From a virus, in the IMG/VR virus record IMGVR_UViG_3300030107_004249, positions 1 through 31,692 of that record: DNA of 31,692 bases. One strand, 5' to 3'. Shown here piece after piece: positions 1 through 11,600 of this stretch. Each line of letters begins with the position of its first letter. Position 1 is the first letter of the stretch. The notes beneath the pieces are model-generated. The model saw nothing but the letters and a program-made list of their open reading frames with translations. It had not been told where the DNA came from and ran no database searches. Made by a program: the position numbers and the translations under genes.

Positions 1-66
1 CACTCTAAGTACTCGGCAACCTCTAGAAATGGAGCAAAAAAGAAGTACCGAGGACAAGGAAGATAA
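1..66 (+). CDS. C-terminal fragment of an upstream gene (unidentified)
   Basis: Frame 1 is open from the window edge to a TAA at 64-66 and encodes a basic tail ending K-K-K-Y-R-G-Q-G-R. The stop lies just before a strong intrinsic terminator, as expected for the last gene of an upstream transcription unit. The fragment is too short to identify. In T4-like marine phages other baseplate genes (such as gp53 or gp5) often lie upstream of gp25, but nothing here proves this. The first 66 bases could also be non-coding. Confidence 0.45.
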   Translation, partial: HSKYSATSRNGAKKKYRGQGR

Positions 67-73
67 GATAAGA

Positions 74-93
74 CCCCCGAAAGGGGGTTTTTT
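74..93 (+). terminator. Intrinsic (rho-independent) terminator
   Basis: A perfect 5-bp C/G stem (CCCCC at 74-78, GGGGG at 83-87) closes a GAAA tetraloop and is followed directly by six T residues (88-93). It lies 8 bases after the stop codon of the upstream reading frame and before the late promoter at 103-109. It would separate the upstream unit from the gp25-gp6-gp7 unit. It is the only GC-rich hairpin of this type I could find in the window. Confidence 0.9.
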
Positions 94-102
94 AGTGCGT
101 AT

Positions 103-109
103 CTAAATA
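103..109 (+). promoter_or_regulatory. Late promoter motif CTAAATA
   Basis: CTAAATA lies 21 bases before the ATG at 131 and just after the terminator, in the only real intergenic gap at this end. T4 late promoters carry TATAAATA at -10, and CTAAATA is the reported variant in marine cyanomyoviruses (recalled, not looked up). They are read by a phage sigma factor (gp55) with a sliding-clamp co-activator. It would drive the 58-aa gene, gp25, gp6 and possibly the giant gene, since no other good motif appears before 13937. Confidence 0.7.
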
Positions 110-130
110 TAGTAGGTAAAATAACTAAAA

Positions 131-307
131 ATGACTAACAATCCTAGTCGAATACCCATGACTGAATACTATTTTGACAATAAAAGACCTAAAGTACCCG
201 AAAAAAAGGTGCTTACAGAGGTAATGCACGACATTCCAGATGATTATGAAGGTGAATATGATAATGTTGACTGGAGAAATGTCAAAAATAGTGAAAAACC
301 ATTATAG
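131..307 (+). CDS. Small acidic hypothetical protein (58 aa)
   Basis: An ATG at 131 opens a 58-codon frame ending with TAG at 305-307. It sits between a late promoter (103-109) and gp25 and fills the gap there. The product is hydrophilic, begins M-T-N-N-P-S-R-I-P, and has an acidic centre (D-I-P-D-D-Y-E-G-E-Y-D-N-V-D-W-R). No membrane segment, signal peptide or known motif is visible. I do not recognise the family. Its placement at the head of a late baseplate unit suggests a virion component or assembly factor, which is inference from neighbours only. There is no clear Shine-Dalgarno sequence. Confidence 0.6.
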   Translation: MTNNPSRIPMTEYYFDNKRPKVPEKKVLTEVMHDIPDDYEGEYDNVDWRNVKNSEKPL

Positions 308-333
308 ATATATGTAAAGTATAGTAATTTTTG

Positions 334-735
334 ATGGCCGTACAAATTTCTCGTGCATTTAAGGATATTAGTCTATCTTTTACACGAAGTCCTATTACTA
401 ATGACATTGTTACTCTTCGAAATGAAGATGCCATCAAGAAATCTGTCATAAATTTATGCCGAACTCGATTAACAGACAGGTTTTTTAACGAATTACTAGG
501 TACATCTATTGAAGATGCACTATTTGAGTTGGTTGGTGAAGATATTGGTGTCTCGTTGGAAGAAGAAATTAGATCTCTACTCAATAACTTCGAACCAAGA
601 ATCAAATTAACGCAAGTTAATATAGAAGATGATATAGATGAGAATGGATTATACATTACTATTCGTTATAATATCGTTGGATTACCTTTTCCAGAACAAA
701 ATATAGAGTTTCTCTTACAACCTAGCAGAATATAA
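334..735 (+). CDS. 25: gp25-like baseplate wedge subunit
   Basis: This 133-aa protein matches T4 gp25 (132 aa) in length. It carries the family's E-P-R motif at residues 87-89 (N-N-F-E-P-R-I), preceded by the typical L-E-E-E-I-R-S-L-L helix, and a C-terminal beta part. gp25 belongs to the sheath-initiating wedge core: it joins gp6 and gp53 in each baseplate wedge and seeds tail sheath polymerisation. I chose the ATG at 334. A TTG directly upstream (331) is in frame but adds only one residue. The stop overlaps the gp6 start by one base (TAATG), so the two are probably translationally coupled. The gp25-gp6 adjacency is common in marine T4-likes, whereas in T4 itself the genes lie in separate clusters. 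Confidence 0.94.
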   Translation: MAVQISRAFKDISLSFTRSPITNDIVTLRNEDAIKKSVINLCRTRLTDRFFNELLGTSIEDALFELVGEDIGVSLEEEIRSLLNNFEPRIKLTQVNIEDDIDENGLYITIRYNIVGLPFPEQNIEFLLQPSRI

Positions 736-2651
736 TGGCACTTAATCAGTTTACTAACTTAGATTTTAACGATTTACGCACTCAGATCAAAGATTATCTG
801 AGAGCTAACTCAACTTTTACTGACTTTGACTTTGAGGGATCTAATTTTTCCATATTAATTGACACTTTAGCATATAATTCCTACATTACTGCCTATAATA
901 CCAACATGGCAGTCAATGAATCGTTCATTGATAGTGCTACTTTAAGAGAAAATGTCGTTTCTTTGGCAAGAAATATAGGTTATGTACCAAGATCGAAGAA
1001 AGCTTCGGTTGCAAAGGTAAGTTTTAGTGTAGATGTAAGTGCAATAAAGGCAAAAACAGTCAAATTACATAAAGGATTGGTCGCAGTAGGCAATGTTCAG
1101 AACGGTTCCTACATGTTTTCAATACCTGATGACATTACTGCCAATGCAGATATCAATGGTTTAGTAACTTTTGACAATATTGATCTATTTGAAGGTACTC
1201 TTCTTACAAAACAATTCACTGTAGACTCGTCACAGACAGATGCAAAGTACATTTTACCTAATGTTAATATCGATACATCAACAATTAGAGTAGAAGTACT
1301 TAATGCTAATGGAATTTTAGAGACTTATAGCAAGTATGAGAACATTTTCCAAGTAGATAAGGACTCTAGATTGTTCTTAGTACAAGAAATTGATGATGAA
1401 AAGTACCAATTATTGTTTGGTGATGGTACTTTAGGTAAAAAAGCAGGTTCTACTAAGTCAGTTCCTACTGGTCACGGTAGTACAATAAAGGCAAGTTACA
1501 TTGTGACAAATGGAGAAGGTGGTGATGGAGCTGCTAATTTCGTATTTTCTGGTAAATTGACTTATAAGTTGGGTGGTGGTGATGTTGATATTACCTCTGG
1601 CATATCCCTTTTAACGACTGTACAATCGTCTGAAAATGGTTCTGATATAGAATCCCTAGATTCCATCAAATACCTTGCTCCAAGGGTCTATGCGTCGCAG
1701 CAGAGGGCAGTCACTGCAAATGATTACATTAGTTTAATTCCAAGTTTATTTGGAAATATAGACTCAGTAAGTGCCTATGGTGGAGAAGAACTTGATCCTC
1801 CAGAATACGGTAAGGTTTATATTACTATAAAACCAAAAAATGGTGAATTTTTATCGGATGTATCAAAAACGTCCATCAAGGCTGGATTAAAGCAATACAC
1901 TGTTGCTGGAATTAAGCAAGAATTTGTTGATCTAAAGTACCTTTATGTTGAATATGACTCAACTGTGTCATATGATCCAGGTCAAACTCAAACTTCTGAA
2001 GGATTGGCATCATCTATTAAGGGTGCAATTCAAGAATATTCAAAATCTAGTGATATCAATCAATTTGGTGGAAGATTAAAGTATAGTAAATTACTGAATA
2101 TTATTGATAAAGTCAGTAGTGCAGTAACTTCTAACATTACTGTTCTTAAGATGAGAAGGAATATGGTTCCTGTATATAATGCTTTTGCTAACTATGAGTT
2201 ATGCTATGGCAATAGATTCCATGCAGATCAAGAAGGATTTAATATTAGGTCTTCTTCATTCAAAATTGAAGGAGTACAAGGTGATGTTTATCTAACAGAT
2301 TTCCCAGATGATGAAACAGGAGCAACTGGGACAATAAAATTCTTTACTATGGTTGATGAAAAACCCAATTATATTAACAATAATGCAGGTAGTGTAGATT
2401 ATGTAAAAGGTGAAATATTAATCTATCCTATATCAATTTCCTCTACATCACTTACAGGTAGAATAGAAATTGAAGTTATTCCAGAATCTAATGACATTGT
2501 TGCAAAACAGAACCTTTATATTGTGCTAGATACTACAGCAAACAGTAAATTGACATTGTTAGAAGATATTATTACTTCTGGTTCCAACAAGTCTGGGGTA
2601 ACATATGTACCTCCATCAAGTTTTGTCAGCACTACAAAATATACAAGATAA
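735..2651 (+). CDS. 6: gp6-like baseplate wedge subunit
   Basis: The protein has 638 aa against 660 in T4. The N-terminal block F-T-D-F-D-F-E-G-S followed by L-I-D-T-L-A-Y-N corresponds to the T4 gp6 block with D-Y-D-F-E-G-S and L-C-D-L-L-A-Y-N. It is followed by the N-E-S-F-I-D-S-A-T-L-R segment and G-Y-V-P-R-S-K-K. The middle part contains the R-A-V-T-A-N-D-Y region near residues 325-332, also typical of the gp6/gpJ baseplate fold. gp6 dimers form the inner ring that holds the six wedges together around the hub. The start overlaps the gp25 stop by one base, and the next gene begins 3 bases after the stop, so the gene belongs to a compact wedge operon. The length is ordinary, without the insertions seen in gp8, gp14 and gp15. 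Confidence 0.94.
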   Translation: MALNQFTNLDFNDLRTQIKDYLRANSTFTDFDFEGSNFSILIDTLAYNSYITAYNTNMAVNESFIDSATLRENVVSLARNIGYVPRSKKASVAKVSFSVDVSAIKAKTVKLHKGLVAVGNVQNGSYMFSIPDDITANADINGLVTFDNIDLFEGTLLTKQFTVDSSQTDAKYILPNVNIDTSTIRVEVLNANGILETYSKYENIFQVDKDSRLFLVQEIDDEKYQLLFGDGTLGKKAGSTKSVPTGHGSTIKASYIVTNGEGGDGAANFVFSGKLTYKLGGGDVDITSGISLLTTVQSSENGSDIESLDSIKYLAPRVYASQQRAVTANDYISLIPSLFGNIDSVSAYGGEELDPPEYGKVYITIKPKNGEFLSDVSKTSIKAGLKQYTVAGIKQEFVDLKYLYVEYDSTVSYDPGQTQTSEGLASSIKGAIQEYSKSSDINQFGGRLKYSKLLNIIDKVSSAVTSNITVLKMRRNMVPVYNAFANYELCYGNRFHADQEGFNIRSSSFKIEGVQGDVYLTDFPDDETGATGTIKFFTMVDEKPNYINNNAGSVDYVKGEILIYPISISSTSLTGRIEIEVIPESNDIVAKQNLYIVLDTTANSKLTLLEDIITSGSNKSGVTYVPPSSFVSTTKYTR

Positions 2652-2654
2652 GAC

Positions 2655-5600
2655 ATGCTCGATAATACTAAAGTAAAAATCTCGAATATTCTGAGTAGCT
2701 TAATACCAGATTTTATTGAAGCAGATAATCCCAAATTCAAAGAATTTCTAGAACAGTACTATATCTTTGAAGAGCGTGAGTATGGAACAACAAATATTGC
2801 TGATGATTTATCAGAATATAAGGATATTGCTAAATTATCAGAAATTGAAACTGTAAGAGCACAAACTATACCTGTACCAGGAACACTTGTCCCACCACAA
2901 GTAGTTGCTCTTACTGCTGATGTACTTTCATTTGACGGTACTATAAACGTCACTCATACCAAGGGTTTTCCAAATACTTACGGTCTTTTAAAGATTGATA
3001 ATGAAATAATCACATATACTGGTAAAACTGCTACTTCATTTACTGGTTGTGCTCGTGGATTTAGCGGTATTAGTGCTATTGAAACAGAAGGAGATCCAGA
3101 GTTTTTAACTTTTAGTGAAACTGAGTCAGCTGAACATAGTGTTGGAACTGTAGTATTAAATCTTGGATTTGTCTTTATAGGGCAATTTTATAGTAAATTT
3201 AAAGAACAATTTCTTCCAGGAGTAGAGAAAAGATCTTTTGCTCCAGGTCTTTCTGTTGAAAATATATTAACCAGAGCAAAGGATTTCTATACATCTAAAG
3301 GAACTGACAGTTCTATTGATCTTTTATTTAAAGTTTTATATGCTAAAGATGTAGTAATAGACAAACCTTTCAATAATACTATATCTGTTTCTGATGCTGA
3401 ATGGCAAATTAGTGATGAGATAATGGTAGAAGCATTATCAGGTAATCCAATGAACCTGAAATTGTATAATTTATTTCAGGGTAGTGCTACTGGATTTTCT
3501 ACTAGTCCAACTGCAACTGGTGCAATATCTAATGTTGAAGAAGTATTTTTAGGAACAAAGGTATATCATAAGATATTTTTATCAAGAGATACTGTAAAAA
3601 ATAAGTTTGAAGTTAATAATAGAACAAAAGTATTAGAAAAAGGAGTTACCGAATCTGTAGTAACAGTGGATTCTACTGTTGGATTTGGTAATACTGGGTT
3701 CTTTTGGTACCCAAATTCACTTGGGACATATCAAAAAGTAGAATATACTTCAAAATCTTATAATCAATTCTTTGGTTGTGTAGGAATTGCAAGTACAAGC
3801 TTAGGAAAAAATACTCCAATAATTGGAGATCAATTCGTTTGGGGTTATGAAAATAATGATTTAGAAAAAGTTTGTCAGATGAGAGTAGTTGGATCTGTTA
3901 TAGATTCACCTAAAAGTGAAATTGAAGATACGCAATTCTATTCTGCAGGGGATCAAATTGGTGTAAAATATCTTGGAGATACAATTGATGAGTCTGATGT
4001 AAGATTTAATCAGTGGATTTATAATAATGCTATAGATTTTGATGTTGTTATAGAACAAATTGGTCCTGGAGGAATCCCAATTTCTGGTATTGATGCTGCT
4101 AATAAAATTATTACGACTATCGATAAGCATTCAGTTAAGAAATTATCTGATGCTACTATTGACGTATTTGAGAAGTTTAGTGGAAAGGTTCTTGACACTA
4201 ATGTAAAGGTAACTTCTATTACTGACAATAATATTGGTTATTATGGCAATGGAACAGGTGGAATACTTAAAAATGGAGTTCCAGTTGTTGGAACACATTA
4301 CACAATTAGATATAATTTAAGAAAAACAACTCCATCTATTGGATTAGACTACCTATTATCTGATATTCCTAACACATTTTCAGATAAAGAAGAAAATTGT
4401 ATTGCTGCTTTTTCGGGATATCCTTCTGGTGACTTTAATACTACAGATAGATCAAAAACATTCACTTCAAATGATGTTGGTCTTGTAGGTGCTGGAATAA
4501 CAATTACAAATCATGAATTTTTGCAAGGGGAAAAGGTATATTATCAACCATTAACTGCATCCACTGGAGTAATTGGTGCAAATGAGAATAGAAGTGGAAT
4601 AGAAACAGGAATTTATTATATTGGTGTTGTTGATGATGATCATATAAAACTTTCACTAACAAGACAAGCAATATTCACTAATGATACTTTATGGGATGAG
4701 ACTCCAGTATCACCAGCTGTTGGATTCCCAACTGGAACTGGAATAGATGAGCATAAAATTACTCCATATTCATTATATGTTGGTGGATCTCTAAAAAATC
4801 AAAATAATTTAAAAAGAATAAGAAAAGTTCCTGTAGATGCAAAAAATAGCAAAAATATTATTGGTCCAGTTGGAGTAGCAGTAAATGGACTAGAACTGCA
4901 TTCTGCATTGTCCAAGGATTCTGTTTATTATGGTCAAATTGATAAAATTAATGTTTTTAGTCCAGGTAAAGAATATAATATTGTAGAACCACCAAATGTT
5001 TCTGTTGCAGACAGTGTTGGTAGTGGAATAGAATCAATTGTTCATCTTGGAAATGGTTATATTTCGGATGTTGTTTTGACTAGTTCTGGATGGGATTATC
5101 AAGGTATTCCATCTGTTACAATAACTGGTGGTAATGGAACAAATGCCGAATGTAAGGCAAAAATGAAGTATATTACACACAAATTGACATTTAATGATAG
5201 TTTTGTTGATGTAAATTTACTTGTTGGTGATTATGGTAAATTTAATCTTTCTAAAGAACATAAACTTTTGCAAGGTGAAGCAGTAGTTTATAATGCAGAC
5301 CCCAATGGAGCTCCAGTTGGTGTTGGTAGTACTAATGTAGGATTATCTACTAGTGTATTAACAAATGGTGGAACTTATTACGTAATTAAGAATAGTAATA
5401 CTAGTTTTTCTCTAGCATTAACTAGAGAAAGAGCAGTTGCTGGTATCAATACTATTCAATTTACAACAGATGGATCTGGAATACACAAAATAACAGCAAA
5501 GAGGAAAAGACGTATTGTTGATACTATAAGTGTAGAAACTCCTGGTAAGAATTTTGCATATAATAGAGTTGATATAGATTCTTATAGATACGCTCCAACT

Positions 5601-8600
5601 ACACAAATTGGCATATTAACTACATTTACAGGAATCAGTACAGAAAATAATTACATATATGCAAGAAATCATAATTTTGGTCATGGAGATGTAGTAACTT
5701 ATTCGCATAGTGGAACTGCAATTTCTGGGTTATCAACAGCATTATATTATAAAGTAACTGTCGTTGATAAGAATAATTTCAAGTTAAGTGAAGCTGGAAC
5801 TGCGACTACCATTAGTAATCATAATTTTGATAATAGAATTTATAGTGATTTGAATAGTATCGGAGTTGGTACTCACACATTTACATATCCAGATGTAAAA
5901 GTAACAATAGAGGGTATAAGTGCTGTTGGTATTGGAAGTACAGTTCTTCCATCATATCTCAATGCTACTGCATATGCCAATTTGGAAGGAAGTGTAAGTA
6001 ATATATTCATTAAACGTGGAGGAATAGGATATGGATGCTCTACTATAATTAATCATATTAGGCAACCAAATATTACTTTACAAACTGGACAAGATGCCAG
6101 GGTTGGTTGTATTGTTGATGTTAATGGGGTTGTTGTTGCTACAGTTATTAATGATCCTGGAAAAAATTATTCAACTCCACCAATTCTAAAGGTTATTGGT
6201 TCTGGAGTATTTGCAAAATTAAAGGCAACAGTTGTTAACGGTAAAATAGATTCTATTGATATTATTGATGGTGGAGTTAATTATACTCAAGGACAAACAA
6301 CAGTAGAAGTTATTCCTGCAGGATCTGAAGCATTATTTAAAGCAGATATTCATAAGTGGAGTGTTAATAGTGTAGAAAGATATTCTCATATATTGAGTTC
6401 TGCATTGTATCAAGATACAGTTCAATTAAGATCCACTATAAAGGCAAAAGGAAATAAAATTTGCTCATTCTATCCTCAGAAACAACTTAGAATGGATTTG
6501 GATGATAATTTAAATTCTGACAAGACCGAAAAGATATCTGATTTGAAGCATTCTCCAATTATTGGTTGGGCTTATGATGGAAATCCAATTTTTGGTCCTT
6601 ATGGTAAACCACCAGGAGTTGGTGTTAAGAAAATGCAATCTAGTTATATTATAGATGCAGTATCAGATTCTAATCTAAGACCACAATATGTTAATGGTTA
6701 TTTTGTTGAGGATTATTTCTATGATCAAGATAGTGGAGATTTAGATGAATATAATGGAAAATATCTAACTCCTGGTGAAAGCGATGATTTCCCAAATGGA
6801 ACTTATGGATATTATGCATCAATACAAGATACTCCAACAACAACTCCAACTTTCCCATATTTACCATTTAGACATTATAATGATACTGATGAGTTTAATT
6901 ATGAGTTATTAAGAAATCAAAGTGATGATTATATTAATACTGGTGAATATAAGAGGAATGTTACTAATTATGGTTATAATGTAGATAATACAAGATATAG
7001 TTTTCATATAGATCCGTTAAGTTCTAAAGCACTTTTAGAAGTAGAAGAAATAAGATCTGCTGGTGTTACTACTGTTAGCATGGATGTTGCAGGAGATAAG
7101 TATAAAGTTGGTGAACTTGTATCTTTCTCTGACTCATCTTCCGTTAGCGGAAAAATTAAAGAAATCGCTGGTAAAGATATTCAAACAATTTCTTTAACTG
7201 AAACAGCTGTTAAAAATTTAAAATTCCAAGTTATTGAGGATCAAGTGACTGCATTCAGTACTGTTCCACATAATTATATTGATAGTGAAATAGTACAAAT
7301 TTCTGGTATTAGTTCAGCACTATTCAGTCACATTGAAGGTGCTAGAGTTGTTGGTGTTAAGACAGTTACTACTGCACTTTCTGTTGGACTTGCTAATACT
7401 GCAAATACTGGACTTACAACTTTTATAAAACTTTCCGAATCTACTATATCTGATAGATTTGATATTGGAGATATAATTAAAATTGGTAATGAGCAAATGC
7501 GTATCCTTCAAAAGGATCATTATAATAATAGATTTAGAATAGCAAGGACACAAAATGGAACAGTTGCAGCTGGATCTGGTATAGCAACTGGAACTGCTGT
7601 TTCAAAAGTTCCTCATGAGTTTACATATAAAGTCAAGAAAAAGGTAAAAAATAAAAACTTACAATTTAGTAGAAAATTCAATTTTGACGGTGAATTGGCA
7701 GTTGGTATAGGAAGTACAGTAAAATCAACCATTGTTGGTTATTCTGGTATTAGTACAATTTACAAATCCATACCACAAGGTGCCATTTATCTTCCTGGAC
7801 ATCAATTTAAAACTGGTGATGAATTGTCTTATGTTGCTTATGGTAGCACAATAAAATATGCAAATAATACTGATTTGACTCCAGAACTTGATTTAGCTGG
7901 TATTGGTTCCATATATGCTATTAAATTTAATGATGAATTTATTGGTATAACGACTGGTACTAGAGTTGGAATAACATCTGATAATATAGGGTTCACTAAT
8001 GTAATGAAATACTTTACAGTTGCTAGTGGACATGATCATAGATTTGAAACTATTGAAGATAATATTGCAGGAGAATCTAAGAGAGTACAAGCAACTGTTG
8101 CAGTTAGTACTTTTACTGGATCTCATGGGTTAGCATTAAATGACAATATTACCTTTAAGATTACCCCAAATTTAACACAAAATTATGCGTTTAAGTTTGA
8201 CGATAATTTCAATAAATTGGTAACCAATCATATTGGGTTTACTACAAACTTAGTTGGTGTTGGAATAGGTACAACAAATTCATTAATCAACCTTACAAAT
8301 CATGGATATAGTACTGGTGATCAAGTAATCTATAAAGCTACAAATCCAATAACACCATTAGAAACAAATACAATTTATCATGTTATAAAGGTATCTGATA
8401 GTGAAATTAAATTAGCTTTAAGTAATTATAATGCGACTAATAAAGATCCTTATGATCACATTTACTTCACTAATTCTGGTAGTGGTAATCATGAACTTGC
8501 TAGAGTACATCCACCTTTACAATTCTATAGAGGAAATAAGATAGAATTGGATGTTTCAGATACTAGTATGTCTGATTTTAATATTAATTTCTATTATGAT

Positions 8601-11600
8601 GAAAAATTTGAATCTAGATTTGAGTCCGATTTAATTAAAAAACCAAGTGCGAGTGAATTTGGTAATACTAGTCCATCTTCTAAAATTACTATAGATGTAG
8701 ATGAAACTTTCCCACAAATTCTTTATTATAAACTTGAAGGTACTGGACCAAATTATACTAGTACATATCCATCATCTGTGGATACTGACGTACCAAATCA
8801 TTCTAAAATAAACGTTGTAGAATCTGATTTAAATGGAACTCATAGGGTTACTGGTGTTGCAGGAACTACGTTTACTGTAAGTTTGGTTGGTAGTGCAGAA
8901 ACAACTTCATATACTTCTTCTGGATTTAGTACTGCAATCTATAGTAGCGATTCTACTAATATTAGAGGTGGTATACACTCATTAAAAATTGTTAATAGTC
9001 TTCCAGTGTATAGTTTACCTAAAGTTGTTTCTGTTGCAACTACAACTGGATCTGAAGTTATATTCTCAGAAAAAGGAGATGATATTGGTGAGATTTTAAA
9101 TATCGGTGTTGTTAATCAGGGTCTAGAATATTCGAGTGATAAAACTTTAGCACCTAAAGCTGATGCATATACTATTTTAAAGTTGAAAAATGTATATACA
9201 TTAGATTCTGTTGGAATAATAACAGGTGGAAATAATTATACATCTTCACCAATAGTGACATCAATTGGAAACCCTTCTATTATATGCTCTGCTTCAATAT
9301 TGGGTAATTCTGTATCTGAAGTTGAAATATTAGCAAATGATAGTGGTTTATCTAAAGATCTGCAGATGATACCTACTGTCAATTCAAATGGTGTTAAAGT
9401 TATAAGTGCAAGTTCTAATTTTGCTGTTAATACTCTATTTTTAAGAGCTCCAGTTACTGGATTTACTACTTTCCCATTTAAAGTTGGTGATGAAGTTTAT
9501 ATTGAGAATATCAATATAACTGATAATATGGATGGATATAATTCCAGTGATTATGGTAATAGAAACTTCACAATAACAGAAGTTGATGAAACTGGTGGTC
9601 AGGAAAGTATTAAGTATTCAATTGCTGGTATAGGAAGTACTGGTGGAACTTATGATACTAATAATGCTTTTGGTAGAATCGTGAAAGTTGATGATTTAGC
9701 AATATTTCAACCAAATCTGAAGAAAGTTGAGTTTGTTGAAGGTGAAAAAATATCACAAGATAATGGTGTTTATGGTTATGTTGTAAAGGATGGTTGGGAT
9801 CCAGATGCACAAACATTGAAAATTAAAGGTAATAGAGGAAGATTTGAAGCTGATCAAAAGATTACTAGTTCTTTGAATAATTCTAAATCTATCATTCAAA
9901 CTGTCTATGATTATGATTTTAATCTATCTGTAGATAGTATTGCTCTTAAATCAACTGATTGGGAAACAAATAAAGGTAAGTTGAATTTTGATAGTCAAAG
10001 AATACATGATAATGATTATTATCAGAGATTCTCTTATGCAATTAAGGGTGAGGTTCCTTACGAGACATGGAAAGAACCTATTACAAGTCTAGGGCATATA
10101 TCTGGTTATAAACCATTTGCAGACTATGAAGTTCTTAATGGATTAGGTACTACTGTTGGATTTGGTTCAGCAAGTGGAGATGTTCTATTGAATATTGAAA
10201 TGATTAGTGAAGCTTCAGTTCATGACAGATATTATTATGATTTTGTATCTGATGATACACCTAATCCAAACTTAACTAAAATTATTACCTTTGATTCTAA
10301 GGTTCTTACTGATTATAGTGAATCTAGATCAAATAAAGTTCTTTTACTTAAGGATATTGGAGATCAATTTAGTGGACAAACAAAAACATTTACTGGTGAG
10401 CATAAGTTCATAAGAAGTGATGGTGCTGATAAAATCAGTAAAGTTTCTGGTGGAAGTGGTCAATTAACTGCAACACAAGGAACTAGTTACGATGCATCTA
10501 CTGGCGTATTGACTATTGTTACTACCACAGCACATAAATTAGTTGCTGGTGCTACCATTTCTATGGCAGATTACTCTTTAGTGTTTAGATGTGATTTAGA
10601 TGGGTTTATGACTGATCATGCCTATCCTCGTCCAACAGATCCTGCATCCACTTCAAATAGTAAGTTTAATAATGGTGTATTAGCAATTGGAAATACTACT
10701 GAGACTTCATTTGATGTCACGATTAATAATCCCATAGAAGGTGGTCAAATTGTTGGATTAACAACTTTTGCACTTTACACTATTGGTGATTCTGATACAT
10801 TAACATCAGCTGCTAGTACTGAAAGATTATTTTATAAGACAGTTCAACCTGGTATAGGTGTCAGTGTAGATACCAATACTGTTACGATAAATGGACATAG
10901 TTTTAGTAATGGAGAACCATTAGAGTATTCTTCAAATGGTGGAACTAGAATAGGAATTGCTACAGCAACTATAGGTGCTGGTACTACAACATTCTTACCA
11001 GATAAAGTATGGGCAATTGTATCTGTAACTGATGGTGTATTAGATCAAAAAGACTTTAAATTGGCATCTTCCTTATCAAATGCAAATGCTGGTACTGCTC
11101 TTACTATTACTGGTATTGGTACTGGAAATACGCATACTTTCTCTGTACCTTCAGAACTTGCTACTACTAGGACAGTAATATCAATTGATAATATCATACA
11201 AAGTCCATTAACTAGTAAAGTCGCTATTGGAATTTCATTATCACAAGCTGTTGGAGTTGGAACAACTACATTGTGGTTGCAAGATGTATCTAAGGTAGAG
11301 GGTGGTGCTTTATTGAGACTTGAGCAAGAAATAATGAAAGTGAATACAGTTGGTGTAGGGTCTACAAACTCATTAAACGTTGATAGGGGTGTGATGGGTA
11401 CTGTAGCAGTTGCACACACTGTTGGAGCAGGTTTAACCTATCTTACAGGTGATTATAGGATAAAAGATGGAAATATTCATTTCTCAACTCCACCATATGG
11501 ACCAACAGGAATAAGTTCAAATACTACTAGATCATCATTTGATGGAAGATCATTCTATAGATTAGATTATCAGTATAATACTACTTTTGATGATGTTTCT

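Noticed and set aside
331-333. TTG as the start codon of gp25
   Set aside because: An ATG follows immediately at 334 and gives the usual M-A start; the TTG would add a single residue.
282-656. 124-codon frame on the minus strand over gp25
   Set aside because: It lies opposite a clear gp25 gene; its low-complexity serine/asparagine content is typical of antisense reading of AT-rich coding DNA.
11045-11419. 124-codon minus-strand frame inside the giant gene
   Set aside because: A proline/threonine/valine-rich shadow of repeated G-V-G-T-T sequence; no ribosome binding site or promoter, and the plus-strand frame continues through it.
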